Shown one piece after another: positions 57,861 through 60,000 of a DNA stretch of 60,000 nucleotides; within the stretch, counting starts at the first letter, position 1, and each line of letters opens with the position of its first letter. Position numbers and translations under genes: made by a program. Below the pieces are notes generated by a model that was given only the letters and a program-made list of their open reading frames with translations, had not been told where the DNA came from and did not search any database. The stretch is from Membranipora membranacea (Eukaryota > Bryozoa > Gymnolaemata > Cheilostomatida > Membraniporidae), in NCBI GenBank assembly GCA_914767715.1, contig OU612070.1, positions 25,410,025-25,470,024 of the forward strand, read 5' to 3'.

Positions 57861-60000
57861 GGCTCGACGTTTCGGGTGCTTTAGAAACGCTAACATAATA
57901 TCTGATTATGTTGTTATAAAAGGGCCCTTACCCTACGTTACTAAAGTTGCAGCAAAATTCCATCAGAAAATATTGATTTGTATGGTTTTGTTGAGAATAA
58001 TTATTCTTCTCTATCTGTATTTGCCATGGGATGAAAGTTAGATGAGGTGACTACTCTCTGTATGGGTAGAAGTAATTCATCATCCAAATTGAAACTACTA
58101 GAGAAAAATAGAATGGATGAAAATTCTAAAAAGAGTAAGATAACGTGATAAACATATATGAGATAGTGGCATCAATGTTGACACACTTTCTTACAAACAA
58201 ATTGATTTACTATTCAGTTTATTTCTCGTCACAATTTAACAGCGATCACAAATTAAACTGCAACCATCCAAGTGGTAGAATAACAAATATATCAACTGAA
58301 TAAAAATATTGAGAAGGTTTGCGGGAGTTGCCCACTCATTATCTAGATATTTCACTGGTAGCAGCGTGTGGAGTGTCATTTTTTATGCTGAAACTTCATC
58401 TTTACTGCACTCAACTTATTATACCTCCTCACAACGCTATTGACAGGCGTATAATTTCCGGCAGCTATAAAATTTAACTGGGAAGCTTTGTTAAGCCTGT
58501 GGCGATGATTGCATCCAGAGTATTCCCTTTACAATTCATCATTTACATTAATATTTAGAATTCCCATTATAACAACACCATTACCGAAGCCACTGAAATA
58601 CATAGATGAGAAAAAGTTATGTGGCTTTTACCAATCAATACTCTTATTGATACTGAAAGATAATGACTATCATTACCAGCACTCGTCAATAGAAAAGCTT
58701 AAGCTAAAAACTGAAATCCAGTGTAAAGCTCGCTCAGGCTTAGTATGAATAACTTCAGTTATTGACAACTCCTGGACTGGGGTTTACACTCGACTATACA
58801 TCCAAATTACACCATGAAGCCAAAGTAGAGAGCTGTCAGCAGGTCATGACCTTGGCTGATGCTCCATTTATTGCTATAAATATATATTGCAATGTTCCCT
58901 GATATCAAGTTTGTCCAAAACATTAAATTGAAGGAAGGTTCAGAAATATCCAATTATAGTGCTCTATATGTTTATTGATTTGTAACATTAGAAAACAAAG
59001 TTACGCAAAGCTACGCCAGGGAAACTGTTGCTGCCCACTGAAATATAATTTCTGCTATTGAATTTGAGAAAATATTACTTTTTATCAAGTAGTGCTTCAA
59101 TATCACAAGGCTGTTGAATGAAAGAAAAGCTTGACCTGGGCAGAATTGGTTTTCGTAGAATTATGTTCTATGTAATCACATAATATGTCTGTAAATCTAT
59201 CACCTCGAGTAGCTGCCTTATACCCTGGATCTACCCTATAGAAATAACGTGGTCACAGAGTGAATGAAAGCCCATACATCCCTGAAATGGTGAAATTTAT
59301 GGGTAGCTGTCATTAACTCACCCTTATGACTTTATATATTCTACCGCTTTAGTCTGCTGCGGGTATTGGTGCTAGCCAACATTAAGACAACCCCAAACTG
59401 TGTAAACTAAACTTAAGCTAATATTTCCCCATCTAGGGTACAGCCTGACCCATACCTGATCTCACAGACACATAGTCAGCCTCTCAGGGGACGTACAGAC
59501 TGACCCATACCTGATCTCATAGACACATAGTCAGACTCTCAGGGGACAAAGTCTGAGAAAAGAGACTGTATGTATGGGTCGAGAATAAATATGGTGTCTC
59601 TCCAGGCCCTGCTGCTGGCAAAATCAATGGAATTCTCATGGACATCATCATGGACTTTTATTAGCAAGAAAGAAGATTAGATTTGAGTAAAAAAACACAC
59701 AGCTATCTTAGAGACATGTAAAAACCCGAAATATCTCCAGTATTTTGAGCCTTCACCCAAAAATCAAAGAAATCAGCTTAGCCACATAGGATATAAATGC
59801 ACAGAGTAATGTCGGACTTTGTTCAATCACAAATATGGTGCCCTTATAATTTAGATGAAATATCATCTTCACCTGTTTTTTTTGCCAAAAGACAGCAAGG
59901 TTTTAATCTAAGGAGTGTTAACTTTTTTGTCACTCGCATAATTAATTTTTTCCAAAACAAGAGTCATGTTATGATGATATCTTCATCAATTTAACATATT
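57860..60000. other. Probable intron of the SNARE-like gene
   Basis: No exon encoding the expected continuation of the SNARE helix was seen. AT-rich, without other features except the duplication listed next. Confidence 0.4.
59439..59548 (+). repeat. 55-base direct tandem duplication
   Basis: Two copies of 'gtacag.ctgacccatacctgatctca.agacacatagtcag.ctctcaggggac' in tandem, with three to four differences. Confidence 0.85.

Overview
This is eukaryotic, animal-type DNA: AT-rich, with GT-AG introns, tRNA-derived SINEs, decayed non-LTR retrotransposons, MITEs and foldback elements. There are no operons or Shine-Dalgarno sites. The two recognisable conserved genes are an SLC18B1-like transporter and what looks like a SNAP-25-type SNARE. 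They fit an invertebrate metazoan, but I cannot name the phylum from sequence alone.

Layout. Positions 1-6000 are gene-poor and carry an inverted repeat family near 2.7-3.4 kb and 5.5-5.7 kb. Six splice-consistent minus-strand exons at 6125-8600 encode the N-terminal half of a major facilitator transporter. From about 8745 to 40215 there is a four-unit tandem segmental duplication, with units of about 8.7, 9.4, 7.4 and 6.0 kb, the last one truncated. From 40.2 to 46.1 kb the sequence is mostly transposon: a foldback-like element with repeat-built inverted arms, two decayed reverse transcriptase fragments and a SINE. A minus-strand terminal exon of an unrecognised gene lies at 46.6 kb. The rest is largely non-coding, apart from two alternative N-terminal exons of a SNAP-25-like gene on the plus strand at 54.6 and 57.6 kb.

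The main discovery is in the tandem array. Each of the four units carries, on the minus strand, the same compact gene: a TATA box, a short non-coding exon ending in a perfect donor, an exon encoding a 14-residue signal-peptide core, and a last exon encoding a very short mature peptide. The four precursors are 41-44 residues long. The signal exon, introns, promoter and 3' UTR are nearly identical between copies, while the mature peptide is strongly diversified. Between copies 2 and 3, 13 of 26 aligned codons change the amino acid and only one changes silently. A C-X4-C ring is kept in every copy. This is the pattern of a secreted peptide family under diversifying selection. I do not recognise the family. 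A fifth promoter and leader exon of the same architecture lies on the opposite strand at about 42.9 kb.

Each unit also holds a minus-strand, 42-codon terminal-exon-like frame that is open in all four copies, and a second gene fragment (coiled coil plus an NWYIYPW-containing tail) that is open only in unit 4 and broken in units 1-3. Because the units are tandem copies, each transposon insertion has an empty site in a sister unit, so element ends and target duplications can be read directly. The order of insertions suggests that unit 1 split first, then unit 2, and that units 3 and 4 are the youngest pair.
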